From positions 2,170,001 through 2,234,000 of the forward strand of contig NZ_CP006367.1 in NCBI RefSeq assembly GCF_001442755.1: 64,000 nt of DNA, read 5' to 3'. The notes below the pieces were generated by a model. It was not told where the DNA came from. It saw only the letters and a program-made list of their open reading frames with translations, and searched no databases. A program made the translations under genes and the position numbers. Positions 21,947-31,039 of this stretch are shown piece after piece (the stretch's first letter is position 1; each line of letters starts with the position of its first letter). The DNA is from Aureimonas sp. AU20. Its GTDB lineage: Bacteria; Pseudomonadota; Alphaproteobacteria; Rhizobiales; Rhizobiaceae.

Positions 21947-23913
21947 GCCCGCAGTTCCGGTCGGTCGCGATAGAGGTCGAGCGCGTCCGGGTTCGCCAAC
22001 GCCTCCTTGTTCTTGACCTCGCGGCCATGCACCGTGTCGCGAACGGCGAGTTCCACGATCTTGCCGCTTTTAGTGCGTGGGATGTCGGAAACCGCGACGA
22101 TCACCGCCGGCACATGGCGCGGCGAGGCGCCGGTTCGAATCGTGCGGCGGATCGTCTCCTTCAGCGCGTCGGTCAGTTCGGCGCCGTTACGCAGCGTGAC
22201 GAAGAGCACGACGCGAACGTCGCCATCATATTGCTGCCCGATGCAGATTGCCTCGTTCACCTCGGGGATCGTCTCGACCTGTGCATAGATCTCGGCCGTG
22301 CCGATGCGCACACCGCCGGGATTCAGCGTCGCGTCCGAGCGTCCGTGGATGACGAGGCCCCCATGCTCCGTGGTTTCGGCAAAGTCGCCGTGGCACCAGA
22401 CGCCGGGGAAGCGCTCGAAATAGGCGGCGCGATATTTCGCCCCGCTCTCGTCCGCAAAGAAGCCAAGTGGCATGGCGGGGAAGGGCCGGGTGCAGACCAG
22501 CTCGCCCTTCTCGCCGATCGGGGCGGGTTTGCCTTCGTCGGTCCAGACTTCCACCGCCATGCCGAGGCCCGGCCCCTGGATTTCGCCGGCATAGACGGGC
22601 CGCGTCGGGTCGCCCAGTACGAAGCAGGAGACGATGTCCGTGCCGCCCGAAATCGAGGCGAGGTGCAGGTCGGACTTGATCCCCTCGTAGACAAAGCGGA
22701 AACCTTCGATGCTGAGCGGCGAGCCGGTGGACATCATCGCGCGCAGCTTCGTCAGGTCGTGGCTCTCGGCGGGCCTCGTGCCGCTCTTGCGCAGCGCGTC
22801 GATATATTTGGCCGAGGTGCCGAAATGCGTCATGCCTTCCCGTTCGGCATAGTCGAACAGGACGGGCGCCGAAGGGTGGAAGGGGGAGCCGTCGAAGAGA
22901 AGCAGCGTCGCGCCGCGCGCCAGCCCCGAGACGAGCCAGTTCCACATCATCCAGCCGAGCGTGGTGAAGTAGAAGAGCCGATCGCCCGGCTTCACGTCCG
23001 TGTGCAGCCCATGCTCCTTCAGGTGCTGGAGCAGCACGCCGCCCGCCCGGTGCACGATGCATTTGGGTGCGCCCGTGGTGCCGGACGAGAAGAGAATGAA
23101 GAGCGGGTGGTCGAAAGGCAGGCGCTCGAACCGAAGCTCCTCCGGTTCGAAACCCGCCGTGAAGGTCTCAAGGCTCGTGCCGCCCGGCAGGCTCGCGGGG
23201 TCGAGATCGCTGCCGATGAGCGGCACGATCACGAGCTTCTTCAGCGTCGGAAGCTGCGGCAGAACCTCGGCCAGTTTCTCCCGCAGGTCGATGCGCTTGC
23301 CCGCGTACCAGTAGCCATCCACGGTCACGAGCAGCTTGGGTTCGATCTGGCCGAATCGATCGAGCACGCCGCGCGGTCCGAAATCGGGCGAGGCCGAGCA
23401 CCAGACCGCGCCGAGCGAGGTGGCGGCCAGCATGGCGGCGATCGATTCGGGAATGTTGGGCAGGAGGCCGGCGACACGGTCGCCCGCCTCGATCCCGGCC
23501 GCCCGCATCGCCTGTTGAAGGCGAGAAACCTCGGCCCGAAGCCGGTTCCAGGACCAGCGGGTTTCCGCCTTGTCCTCACAGATGGAAACCAGCGCGTCGG
23601 CCTCGCCGTCGATCCCGGGAAGGGGCCGCAGCAGGTTCTCCGCGAAGTTCAGTCGCGCCTCGGGAAAGAAGCGCGCGCCCGGCATCCGGTCCCCATCCGC
23701 GATCAGCGCTCCGCCCTTATCGCCGACAACCTCGAAGAAGTCCCAGACGGCATCCCAGAAGAGGCCCGGCTCGGATAGCGACCATTCGTGCAAAGCCGTG
23801 CTGTCTGCCATGGCCGCTCCCCGCCGAAACTCGCAGAAGGCGCGGAAGGCGTTCATGCCGCTGGCGGCAGCGCGCTCGGGCGAAGGGGTCCAGAGCGGGG
23901 ACGAATGGGACAT
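21943..23913 (-). CDS. aacS: Acetoacetate-CoA ligase
   Basis: A 656-residue member of the adenylate-forming family. It has the AMP-binding motif [15 protein letters not shown] near residue 275, [15 protein letters not shown], and the C-terminal lysine motif [11 protein letters not shown] near 620. The length and the N-terminal FCEFRRG... [13 protein letters not shown] pattern match acetoacetyl-CoA synthetases better than acetyl-CoA synthetases. It activates acetoacetate to acetoacetyl-CoA in the cytosol, which could use the acetoacetate made by HMG-CoA lyase (48545-49402). No operon partner is adjacent. Confidence 0.93.
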   Translation of the reverse strand: MSHSSPLWTPSPERAAASGMNAFRAFCEFRRGAAMADSTALHEWSLSEPGLFWDAVWDFFEVVGDKGGALIADGDRMPGARFFPEARLNFAENLLRPLPGIDGEADALVSICEDKAETRWSWNRLRAEVSRLQQAMRAAGIEAGDRVAGLLPNIPESIAAMLAATSLGAVWCSASPDFGPRGVLDRFGQIEPKLLVTVDGYWYAGKRIDLREKLAEVLPQLPTLKKLVIVPLIGSDLDPASLPGGTSLETFTAGFEPEELRFERLPFDHPLFILFSSGTTGAPKCIVHRAGGVLLQHLKEHGLHTDVKPGDRLFYFTTLGWMMWNWLVSGLARGATLLLFDGSPFHPSAPVLFDYAEREGMTHFGTSAKYIDALRKSGTRPAESHDLTKLRAMMSTGSPLSIEGFRFVYEGIKSDLHLASISGGTDIVSCFVLGDPTRPVYAGEIQGPGLGMAVEVWTDEGKPAPIGEKGELVCTRPFPAMPLGFFADESGAKYRAAYFERFPGVWCHGDFAETTEHGGLVIHGRSDATLNPGGVRIGTAEIYAQVETIPEVNEAICIGQQYDGDVRVVLFVTLRNGAELTDALKETIRRTIRTGASPRHVPAVIVAVSDIPRTKSGKIVELAVRDTVHGREVKNKEALANPDALDLYRDRPELRA

Positions 23914-24088
23914 GGACGCAAGACCTCGAAGGCGGGAATTCGAAAGGAGTGGAGACCGAAGCCCGGCCGAGCGTCAAGCACGGTCGAGGCGGCTTCGGCC
24001 TCAACGTGGCGTTCGCGCCCAGGCGCGCATTCCAAGGGTGTCCTTAAGATTTGGCGGTCATCATGCCGCCAGACGGAAGGATCGCTGC

Positions 24089-26095
24089 ATGATGTCGACG
24101 ATCGAGTATCTCGGGATGCGTTTTCTGGACGCCAATCCCTCGGGGGTGCGCGCCGCGTTTCGAGAGGCGCTGAAGGGCGGATTCGGCTATGTCGTCACGC
24201 CCAATGTCGATCATGTCGTGTCCTATCATCGTGGCGACGCCGCCCTGCGCGAGGTCTATGACGGCGCTCGTTTTCAGATTTGCGACAGCCAGGTTCTCGC
24301 GAAGCTCGCCGCTCTTTCCGGCGTGCATCTGACGCCCTATCCCGGTTCGGACCTGACGCGCGATCTTCTGGAACACCCGATTCAGCGCGGCGTGCGCATC
24401 GCGGTGATCGGGCCGGACGAGGCGGCCTTTCGCGATCTCGTGGCGCGCTTTCCCTCGATCGCCCTTCGTCATGTGCCTTGCGGCGCCCGGCTTGCCGTCG
24501 GTTCGGCCGAGTGGCGGGAGACGGTGGCGCGTGCCGTGGCGGCGGAATGGGACCTTCTCCTCGTCTGCCTGTCCTTTCCCAAGCAGGAACTCTTCGCCCG
24601 CGATCTCGGGCTTGCCGGGCGCCAGCGCGGCTTGGCGCTCTGCGTAGGCGCCAGCGTCGATTTTCTGACGCAGCGCCAGATCCGCGCGCCCGAGCCGATG
24701 CGACGCGCGGGCCTCGAATGGCTGCACCGCTTGGTGAGCAATCCCCGGCGCATGGCCGGGCGCTATCTCAAGCGCGGACCGGTGATCTTCGCTTTGGCGG
24801 CCGGCGCCTTTTTCAAGGCCAAGCCGGCGGAGCCGGTGGTGCCGGGTCGTCGCCGCGTTCTGTTCTTGACGACCGTTCTGCCTCATGGCCGCACCACCGG
24901 TGGCGAGATCGCCTCCATGAACTTCATCGACGGGTTGAAGGCTGCGGGCTGCGAGGTCGAGGTCGTCGGCTATCACCGGCAGGGGCAGGACACCAATCCG
25001 CCTCCGGGTTTCCTGTCGCCTTGCGACTGGCCGATCGAAAGCGCGGGCAGGCCGCTCCAGGCCGGGCTCTGGATGGGCAGCGCGCTACTGACCGGTCGGC
25101 CTTACTCCGTGCAGAAATATGTCGGCGCGGCGATGAAGCGCTTCGTGCGCCTTCGGCTTCGCACCCGGCCCGCCGATCTCGTCGTGGTCGACCATGCGCA
25201 GGCCAGCTGGCTTCTTCCCGCCTTGCCGCGCGAGCAATCGGTGGTGCTGATCGCGCACAATGTCGAGCATCGGCTCTATGGAAGCCATGGCGATGCGATC
25301 GCCGGCGCGGCCAAGCCGGGCCTACGGCAGCGGTTGAAAAGCGTGGTCTATCGGCGCGAGGCCGAGACGCTTCTGCGAATCGAACGGGCGGCGGTGGCCC
25401 GCGCAGGGCAGGTCTGGACCTTATCGGAGGACGACGGATCAGCCTTCGCCCAGCTGGAACCGGGCAGGGTGGTTCGAACCTTCGGCGTTCCCGGCCAGGC
25501 GTTTCGCGGGGCCTCGCAGCCGCTGCCGGACCCCAGCGTCGATGTCGGGCTTCTCGGTAGCTGGAACTGGGACGTGAACCGCGCCGGTCTCGACTGGTTC
25601 TTGGCGAACGTCGCGCCGCGCCTGCCGAGGCATCTTCGGATCGTCGTCGCCGGGCGAAGCCATCATGCGCCGGGAACGTCGCTCGGCCCGGTTCGCTTCG
25701 CCGGCTTCATGCCGGATGCCGGCGCCTTTCTACGAAGCTGCGCGGTGGTTGTGATCCCGAGCACCGTCGGCTCGGGCATTCAGATCAAGACGATCGAGAC
25801 GTTGGGCCTCGGTGTGCCGACCGTCGCCACATCGATCGCCCTGCGCGGCATCGACGATCCGCCGCTGGACCTTCGCGTCGCCAATGGCGCCACCGACATG
25901 GTGAGTGCCATTTTGGAAGCGCTGAACACGCCGAGGCCGGACGGGCGCGACGGTGCGGCTTGGCGTCTTGCGCGCGAAAAAGCGTTCCAGGCGGATGTCG
26001 CCGCCGCGCTGGACGGGTTGCTCTGCCTGAAACGAGGGCCGGAAGTGCAAGCGAAGGAACCAGCCTGGGCTGCCTTCGAGGGCATGGTGGTCTGA
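24089..26095 (+). CDS. Fused glycosyltransferase: WecG/TagA domain plus GT4-type domain
   Basis: A 668-residue protein with GGAAGGA before the ATG. Residues 1 to about 235 form a WecG/TagA/CpsF (GT26) domain, with the motif VTPNVDHVVSY near residue 33, FQICDSQVLAKL near 67 and LGLAGRQRGLALCVGASVDF in the C-terminal half. A short linker leads to a GT-B fold from about residue 252 (RRRVLFLTTVLPHGRTTGGEI) with the GT4 donor-site pattern VIPSTVGSGIQIKTIETLGLGVPTVAT near 555-580. It could add two successive sugars to a lipid-linked precursor of a surface polysaccharide. There are no polysaccharide genes beside it. Confidence 0.88.
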   Translation: MMSTIEYLGMRFLDANPSGVRAAFREALKGGFGYVVTPNVDHVVSYHRGDAALREVYDGARFQICDSQVLAKLAALSGVHLTPYPGSDLTRDLLEHPIQRGVRIAVIGPDEAAFRDLVARFPSIALRHVPCGARLAVGSAEWRETVARAVAAEWDLLLVCLSFPKQELFARDLGLAGRQRGLALCVGASVDFLTQRQIRAPEPMRRAGLEWLHRLVSNPRRMAGRYLKRGPVIFALAAGAFFKAKPAEPVVPGRRRVLFLTTVLPHGRTTGGEIASMNFIDGLKAAGCEVEVVGYHRQGQDTNPPPGFLSPCDWPIESAGRPLQAGLWMGSALLTGRPYSVQKYVGAAMKRFVRLRLRTRPADLVVVDHAQASWLLPALPREQSVVLIAHNVEHRLYGSHGDAIAGAAKPGLRQRLKSVVYRREAETLLRIERAAVARAGQVWTLSEDDGSAFAQLEPGRVVRTFGVPGQAFRGASQPLPDPSVDVGLLGSWNWDVNRAGLDWFLANVAPRLPRHLRIVVAGRSHHAPGTSLGPVRFAGFMPDAGAFLRSCAVVVIPSTVGSGIQIKTIETLGLGVPTVATSIALRGIDDPPLDLRVANGATDMVSAILEALNTPRPDGRDGAAWRLAREKAFQADVAAALDGLLCLKRGPEVQAKEPAWAAFEGMVV

Positions 26096-26132
26096 AGAGC
26101 ACCCTTTGGCCACGTCGACGCCAGGAATAGCA

Positions 26133-26173
26133 CCTTTCAGCGGCCACTTGCATAGGAGCCATGCGCTGAAAGG
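26133..26173. repeat. Inverted repeat downstream of the glycosyltransferase fusion
   Basis: CCTTTCAGCG (26133-26142) and CGCTGAAAGG (26164-26173) form a ten-base perfect inverted repeat around a 21-base spacer. It lies 37 bases past the stop and before a stronger hairpin at 26243-26273. It could fold in the 3' untranslated region. The role is unknown. Confidence 0.4.
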
Positions 26174-26242
26174 GGTAGCTCACGCGGCTGGAATTTGGTT
26201 CAAGTGACTTGCAACACTTCCTCCCAGAACGTTGCATCGCTA

Positions 26243-26273
26243 GAGCCCGCTCTGTCCTCCCTAGAGCGGGCTC
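26243..26273. terminator. Terminator hairpin between convergent genes
   Basis: GAGCCCGCTCT (26243-26253) pairs with AGAGCGGGCTC (26263-26273), 11 base pairs with a nine-base loop, followed by ATTTGTG on the plus strand. It separates the glycosyltransferase fusion from the convergent phospholipase D-like gene ending at 26287. Confidence 0.7.
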
Positions 26274-26286
26274 ATTTGTGTCCGGC

Positions 26287-27810
26287 TCAGGCGGGCTTGG
26301 CCTTTCGCCAGTTGCGAGGCTTCAGCCTACGGAACAGGCCGCGCTTTTCGAACCCTTCGAACATCTCGTCCGGCCCTTCCGGGTCCAGAACCTCGTTGTC
26401 GGCCAGCCATTGCTCCATGCCCGTGAGCTCCGGGCGCTCATAGGGGCGCAGGGTCTTGCCTTCGCCGCGCAGCGCCTCGATCGTGGCGATCAGCGATCCG
26501 GTGCGTTCGATCTCGGCCGTTACGACCTCGCGCTTCACACCAAGATGCTCGGCGAGCAGATCGTCCCGCAGATGGAGGATCGTCGGCCCCTTGTCGAAAT
26601 TGCCCGGCAGCGAGGTGTCGATCGTCACGTCGCATTCCGTGTCGAGGCGCATCGAGCGGTTGTTGAGGTTGGAGGAGCCGACGCGCAGAATGCGGTCGTC
26701 GACGATCAGGATCTTGGCGTGGACATAGATCGCGTCTCCCCCATCCGTGAACGGATGGTAGATGCGGAAGCGGCCATGCCTGTCGTGTTGTCGCAGAACC
26801 TCGTGCAGGCGCGCGCGTGCCGTGTCCATCGCCAGCGGTTCCAGCCAGCCCTGCGCGTTCAGAGGGTTGATGAGGACGATCTCCGGCCCGTCCTCCTCGT
26901 CCAGCCGCTTGGCGATCGCCTCGGCGATGCGGCGCGATGCGAAATATTGGCTCTCGGCGTAGATCGTCCGGCGTGCCGAAGCGATCTGATCGAGATAGAG
27001 CGTCTCGATCTCGGTGATCGGCCCATGGGTGTGCGAGGGCGGGCTCGATCGCGACACGGCCATGCGCACATTCTCGAAATGCGGCTTCAGTTTCTCGGGC
27101 CACGGGTCGTAGGTGCGGCCCAGCGGCTCCATCGGTCGCCCGCCGGCATCGTGCCAGCGGTCGCGTGCGACCTGCGCCAGCGCCAGCGCCATCGGGCCGT
27201 CCACGGCTGTCGTCGCGTCGTGCCAAGGTTTGTGCGGCTTGCCGCTGACCAGAAGCCGGCGAGGGTCGTGATGGACGTGCTCGCGCGTGTCCCAGCGCTC
27301 CTCCGTCACGTCGATGCCGCCGCAAAAGGCCAGGCTCTCGTCGATCACGACGATCTTCTGATGATGCGAGGCGCCGGGCGGATGGGTGCTGTCGAGCTTG
27401 GTGTGAATGCGCCGATGGCTCATCCACTTCATCACCGTGAAGAGGGTGGAGCCCCGCACCAGCGTCTTCAGGGCGCCGAGGTCCCAGCGCAGGAGATAAA
27501 CCTCCAGGGCCGGGTTCTGGTCCACCAGCCAGTAGATGAAGTCGCCGACCTTCTCCGGCGCGTTGTCGCCTTCCGGCCGGCCAAGGCGAATGCGCGCGTC
27601 GAAATCCCAGCCCACCAGAACGATGCGGCGCTTGGCGCGCAGCATGGCCGCGCGCGCGTGAACGAAATACTCGTCCGCATCCACGATCAGCGCGGCTCGA
27701 TGGGCCTCGGCCACGCAGAGGCAATTCCCGCCGGGACGAAATTGGACTCCCTTCGCTGCGTCGAGAGAGTGCGGGGAGGCGGATTTCGGTTCCGAGGCGC
27801 GACCGTGCAT
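26287..27810 (-). CDS. Phospholipase D-like phosphatidyltransferase
   Basis: A 507-residue protein with two HKD motifs, HHQKIVVID near residue 148 and HAKILIVDD near residue 361, which together form the PLD active site. There is no N-terminal membrane helix, unlike classical cardiolipin synthases, and the C-terminal part has an acidic stretch. ENVRMAVSRSSP and ESQYFASRRIAEAIAKRL match the bacterial/eukaryotic PLD-type family rather than ClsA. The start at 27810 (MHGRASE) has an AAGGA box. Longer in-frame starts add Arg-rich sequence. It probably hydrolyses or transphosphatidylates membrane phospholipids. Confidence 0.87.
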   Translation of the reverse strand: MHGRASEPKSASPHSLDAAKGVQFRPGGNCLCVAEAHRAALIVDADEYFVHARAAMLRAKRRIVLVGWDFDARIRLGRPEGDNAPEKVGDFIYWLVDQNPALEVYLLRWDLGALKTLVRGSTLFTVMKWMSHRRIHTKLDSTHPPGASHHQKIVVIDESLAFCGGIDVTEERWDTREHVHHDPRRLLVSGKPHKPWHDATTAVDGPMALALAQVARDRWHDAGGRPMEPLGRTYDPWPEKLKPHFENVRMAVSRSSPPSHTHGPITEIETLYLDQIASARRTIYAESQYFASRRIAEAIAKRLDEEDGPEIVLINPLNAQGWLEPLAMDTARARLHEVLRQHDRHGRFRIYHPFTDGGDAIYVHAKILIVDDRILRVGSSNLNNRSMRLDTECDVTIDTSLPGNFDKGPTILHLRDDLLAEHLGVKREVVTAEIERTGSLIATIEALRGEGKTLRPYERPELTGMEQWLADNEVLDPEGPDEMFEGFEKRGLFRRLKPRNWRKAKPA

Positions 27811-28206
27811 GACATCCTTCGGTGCTTCTTCATTATGGCCTGTCCTTAAGCGAGCGACGCCTCGCTGGGATGACAGGTCCGGACCCTCGCGGCTCCGTGA
27901 GCAAAGATGCGGCAAGATGCGCAAGGGACAAGCGGCAAAAGGAGGAGCGACTGATCTCCGCCTCCTGATCCCGCAGCTCATGCTTCGGTGATCCTTAACG
28001 CCTTCATCTCGTACGGCCCGATCTTCGGCGAAGTCTCGCCACGCTTATGTTGCAAGGCAACAGAAATGACTCCCCGACGTTTCCGACCATCTCGCCGCCG
28101 TACCAAGGCGAGAGGAGAGAGACCGACGACGCTCGGACCCGACCAAGCTCCCGAACTGCGCTTTTGCGTAGGGAGCCGGTTCGACGCGAAACCGAACGAG
28201 GACCTC
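27811..28206. promoter_or_regulatory. Divergent region between the PLD-like and MscS genes
   Basis: The 396 bases between divergent starts have no convincing coding sequence. The mscS reading frame is open through part of it (from 27988), but the sequence there is Arg/Pro-rich with no signal peptide. It should hold both promoters. I see no clear operator. Confidence 0.4.
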
Positions 28207-30513
28207 TTGCTGAAACGACTTGTCGCGATCGCGGCCCTTTATGCCCTTGTCATCGCCGCGCTGCCGACCGCCGCGCTGGCCCAGATTCCGATGATCCCAG
28301 GCCTGACCACCGGGGCGGCGAAGACACCGCAGACCGAACCAACCGCTGCCGCGACCGATCCGCAGGCGGACCGCGAGGCCTTGCAACGGGTGATCGGCCT
28401 CCTCTCGGACGATGCGCGCCGCGCAGCCTTGCTGAACGAGCTGCGCTCGCTCGAGGGCGCTCTGCCCGCCGGCAAGGGGGAGGCCGCGAAGGCGGGTGCG
28501 GACGGGGCACAAGGGGCTCCGGCCGAACCGCCGGCAGGGGGCGAGAAAGCCCCCATCATCGGCGACAAAGGGTTGATCGGCGCCATCTCCTCGAGCCTTG
28601 CCGAAAGCGGCGAGGCGGCGCAGACGACATCCCTCGGCGCGCCTGTGGAGGAGAAGCTCACCCAGGCGGCCGACGAGCTTCAATCGCGCATCGACAGTTC
28701 GTTCGGCGGCAAGGCGACGCTCGATTTCTTGACCTGGGCGCTGCCCGGCGCCGTCGTGGTCGTCTGCCTCTACGTGTTCCTGTTTCGAAACCGCTGGCTG
28801 CGTCGGCGGCGCGAATTGCAGCAGCGCCCGATCGGCACGGCCTTCCAGATCGCGCGCCGGATTGCCCAATGCGTGCCCTTCGGCGTCGTGCCGCTCCTGA
28901 TCGTGGTGGGCGCGGCCTCGGCCTGGGCCGCCGCCTTCGCGCCGACCTGGCGGGACGGGCGGCTCTTCGTCGCCCTGTTCTCGCCGCTCTTCGCCGCGCT
29001 CGTGACGCGCCAGCTTCTCTACTACATGCTGATCGCGCTTGGCCCGACGCGCGGCTGGCGGCTGATCGGCTATGCGCAACGCCGCCTCCTGCGCTGGGTT
29101 TCCACGCTGGCCGCCCTTGCTGCGACGGCGGCGATCCTTCGCGAGTTCAGCCTGCGGACCGTGGTCGGCTTCAACGTCGCCGACGTCGCCTCGCTGGTGA
29201 TCGACCTGTGCCTTGCTGTTCTGACGGCGGCCTTCATCCTGCGCCACAGGCTGACCGTGCGCAGTCTTCTCATTCGCGGCCATCGCGAGGGGCGTGCGAA
29301 GGATCGCTCGTCCGGCGTCCTGTCCTCAGCCTTCCGGGGGCTCGCCACGTCCTGGCATCTCGTGGCGCTCGCCTTCGTGGTCGCCAATGTCGTCGCGCGT
29401 CTGACGGGGACGGGCAACGGCATGTTCATTCTCGAGAGCACGGCGGCGCTTCTCTACATTTTCGGCGGCTTGGCGCTGCTGGCTGTGGCCAATGCCGGCT
29501 TCCGGCGCCTATCCGGCAACATGAGCCGGGGGCGCATCACGTTGCGGAGCGCGGTGACGCGGCGCTATCTCGATATCTTCCATCTGCTCTTGCAGATCGC
29601 GGTCGCCGCCTTCGTGGTGGTGCAGGCGGTGGATGTCTGGGGCTTCGACCTCGCCGGCTGGCTCGGCTCCGAGCGAGGCCAGCGCTTCGTTCAGCCCATG
29701 CTCTCGCTCATCATCGTCCCGGCCGTGATTTACGCCATCTGGACGACGATCGACACGGCCGTGACCCATCTCTTGGAGCCGACCGACAGCCGGGGCCGGG
29801 CGCGCACGCGCTCGGGCCGCATTCGCACGCTCCTTCCGCTTCTGCGCAACCTCGTCTTTGTGGTCCTGTCGATCGTCACCGTCATCGCCATGCTGGCCAA
29901 TATCGGCGTCGACGTCACGCCGCTCTTGGCCGGTGCCGGCGTCATCGGTCTGGCGTTCTCCTTCGGCGCGCAGCAATTGGTGCAGGACGTCATCACCGGC
30001 TTCTTCATCATCTTCGAGGACACGATCGCAGTCGGCGACGTGATCTCGACGGGCGATCGGACCGGAACGGTGGAGGGGTTGACGATTCGCACGGTGCGCA
30101 TCCGCGACGGCAACGGCGCCTTGCACTCGGTTCCATTCAGCCAGATCAAGGCGCTGCAGAACAACTCGCGAGGCTTCGGCATCTTCCCCCTCAACGTGTC
30201 CATCGCCTTCGGCTCGGATGCGGACCGGACCATGGAGATTATGCAGGAGGTCGGCCGCCAGATTCTGACCGATCCCGTCTTCGGGGCAGACATGCTGGCC
30301 CCGCTGGAGATTTGGGGCGTCGACGGCTTCACGCGGGAGGGCGTCGTCATCAAAGGCGCGATTCGCTGCAAGCCGTTGCAGCAATGGAGCGTCGGGCGGG
30401 AGTTCAATCGCCGCCTGAAGCGGCGGTTGGATGAGGAGCAGATCCGCTTCTTCGCCGCCGAGCAGCGCATCGCCGTTCACGAGGACGGGCAGATCCGCCT
30501 TGCGACGAACTGA
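28207..30513 (+). CDS. Mechanosensitive ion channel of the MscS family, large form
   Basis: A 768-residue protein from a TTG start at 28207 that has GAGGA five bases upstream and begins a signal peptide (KRLVAIAALYALVIAALPTAALA). A periplasmic Ala/Gly/Pro-rich region follows to about residue 170, then roughly ten membrane helices. The MscS pore helix and beta domain lie at about 560-650 (VTPLLAGAGVIGLAFSFGAQ, VQDVITGFFIIFEDTIAVGD), followed by a cytoplasmic vestibule domain. Much larger than the 286-residue E. coli MscS, it resembles the MscK/YbiO class. It protects against hypo-osmotic shock. Confidence 0.9.
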   Translation: MLKRLVAIAALYALVIAALPTAALAQIPMIPGLTTGAAKTPQTEPTAAATDPQADREALQRVIGLLSDDARRAALLNELRSLEGALPAGKGEAAKAGADGAQGAPAEPPAGGEKAPIIGDKGLIGAISSSLAESGEAAQTTSLGAPVEEKLTQAADELQSRIDSSFGGKATLDFLTWALPGAVVVVCLYVFLFRNRWLRRRRELQQRPIGTAFQIARRIAQCVPFGVVPLLIVVGAASAWAAAFAPTWRDGRLFVALFSPLFAALVTRQLLYYMLIALGPTRGWRLIGYAQRRLLRWVSTLAALAATAAILREFSLRTVVGFNVADVASLVIDLCLAVLTAAFILRHRLTVRSLLIRGHREGRAKDRSSGVLSSAFRGLATSWHLVALAFVVANVVARLTGTGNGMFILESTAALLYIFGGLALLAVANAGFRRLSGNMSRGRITLRSAVTRRYLDIFHLLLQIAVAAFVVVQAVDVWGFDLAGWLGSERGQRFVQPMLSLIIVPAVIYAIWTTIDTAVTHLLEPTDSRGRARTRSGRIRTLLPLLRNLVFVVLSIVTVIAMLANIGVDVTPLLAGAGVIGLAFSFGAQQLVQDVITGFFIIFEDTIAVGDVISTGDRTGTVEGLTIRTVRIRDGNGALHSVPFSQIKALQNNSRGFGIFPLNVSIAFGSDADRTMEIMQEVGRQILTDPVFGADMLAPLEIWGVDGFTREGVVIKGAIRCKPLQQWSVGREFNRRLKRRLDEEQIRFFAAEQRIAVHEDGQIRLATN

Positions 30514-31039
30514 GGTCGAGCAAGCATGATGCGGCCAGCGATGCGCTTGACGCGAGTGAGGAGCCCAATCTTCCTTGCCTACGCGTCTTCGATACCGCTG
30601 TTGAACACGCCATCATCTCCTCTCCGGATTTGGGGTCCTTCCGCGATCGGCTTCGGCCGATCGCGGGTCGATTCCGTACCGATTGCGAAAGCGAAGGCTG
30701 ACTGAGATTTTCCTGTATAATGGGCGTTCGGTCTGGACCGGCCTTTTCACCTGAGGTTACATGGCTCGAAGTTGCTGCGTCGAAGGGTGGACCTGTCCTT
30801 CCTTTGGGGCAGGGCGGTCAGAGCGAGGCTTGGGAAGGGCGGTTGAACCGCCATTCAATCCGACGGGGATTGCGGGTGACGGAATGTTATATCGCTCTTG
30901 CGTTCAAACCGCAGATCGGTGCCAATGTCGCTCGCACGGCATCAATTCGTTCGCGATGGAGTCGAGGCCATCGTGAGTCGCCAGCTGAGATGATCTCGGA
31001 ACAAGGGCCCCGGACGGGGCGTCAGGGAGGAAAGTCGAT
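30514..31039. other. 526-base gap before the polyol operon
   Basis: There is no gene I can support. The short open frames here (such as 30720-31058) have poor composition and no ribosome-binding site. The gap holds the UUCG hairpin at 30641-30666 and a TATAAT hexamer at 30716-30721 without a matching -35. A long leader or a distant promoter for smoE is likely. There are no recognisable riboswitch folds. Confidence 0.4.
30641..30666. terminator. Perfect hairpin with UUCG tetraloop
   Basis: CCGCGATCGGC and GCCGATCGCGG form an 11-base-pair stem capped by TTCG, an exceptionally stable fold. It lies 128 bases after the mscS stop. There is no T-run, so it may stabilise the 3' end or assist termination. 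Confidence 0.5.

Noticed and set aside
22027-23778. A 583-codon plus-strand open frame.
   Set aside because: It is antisense to acetoacetate-CoA ligase and has shadow-frame composition.
30716-30721. TATAAT as the smoE promoter -10.
   Set aside because: No -35 at a suitable spacing, and it is 320 bases from the start codon. It is kept only as a note in the gap entry.
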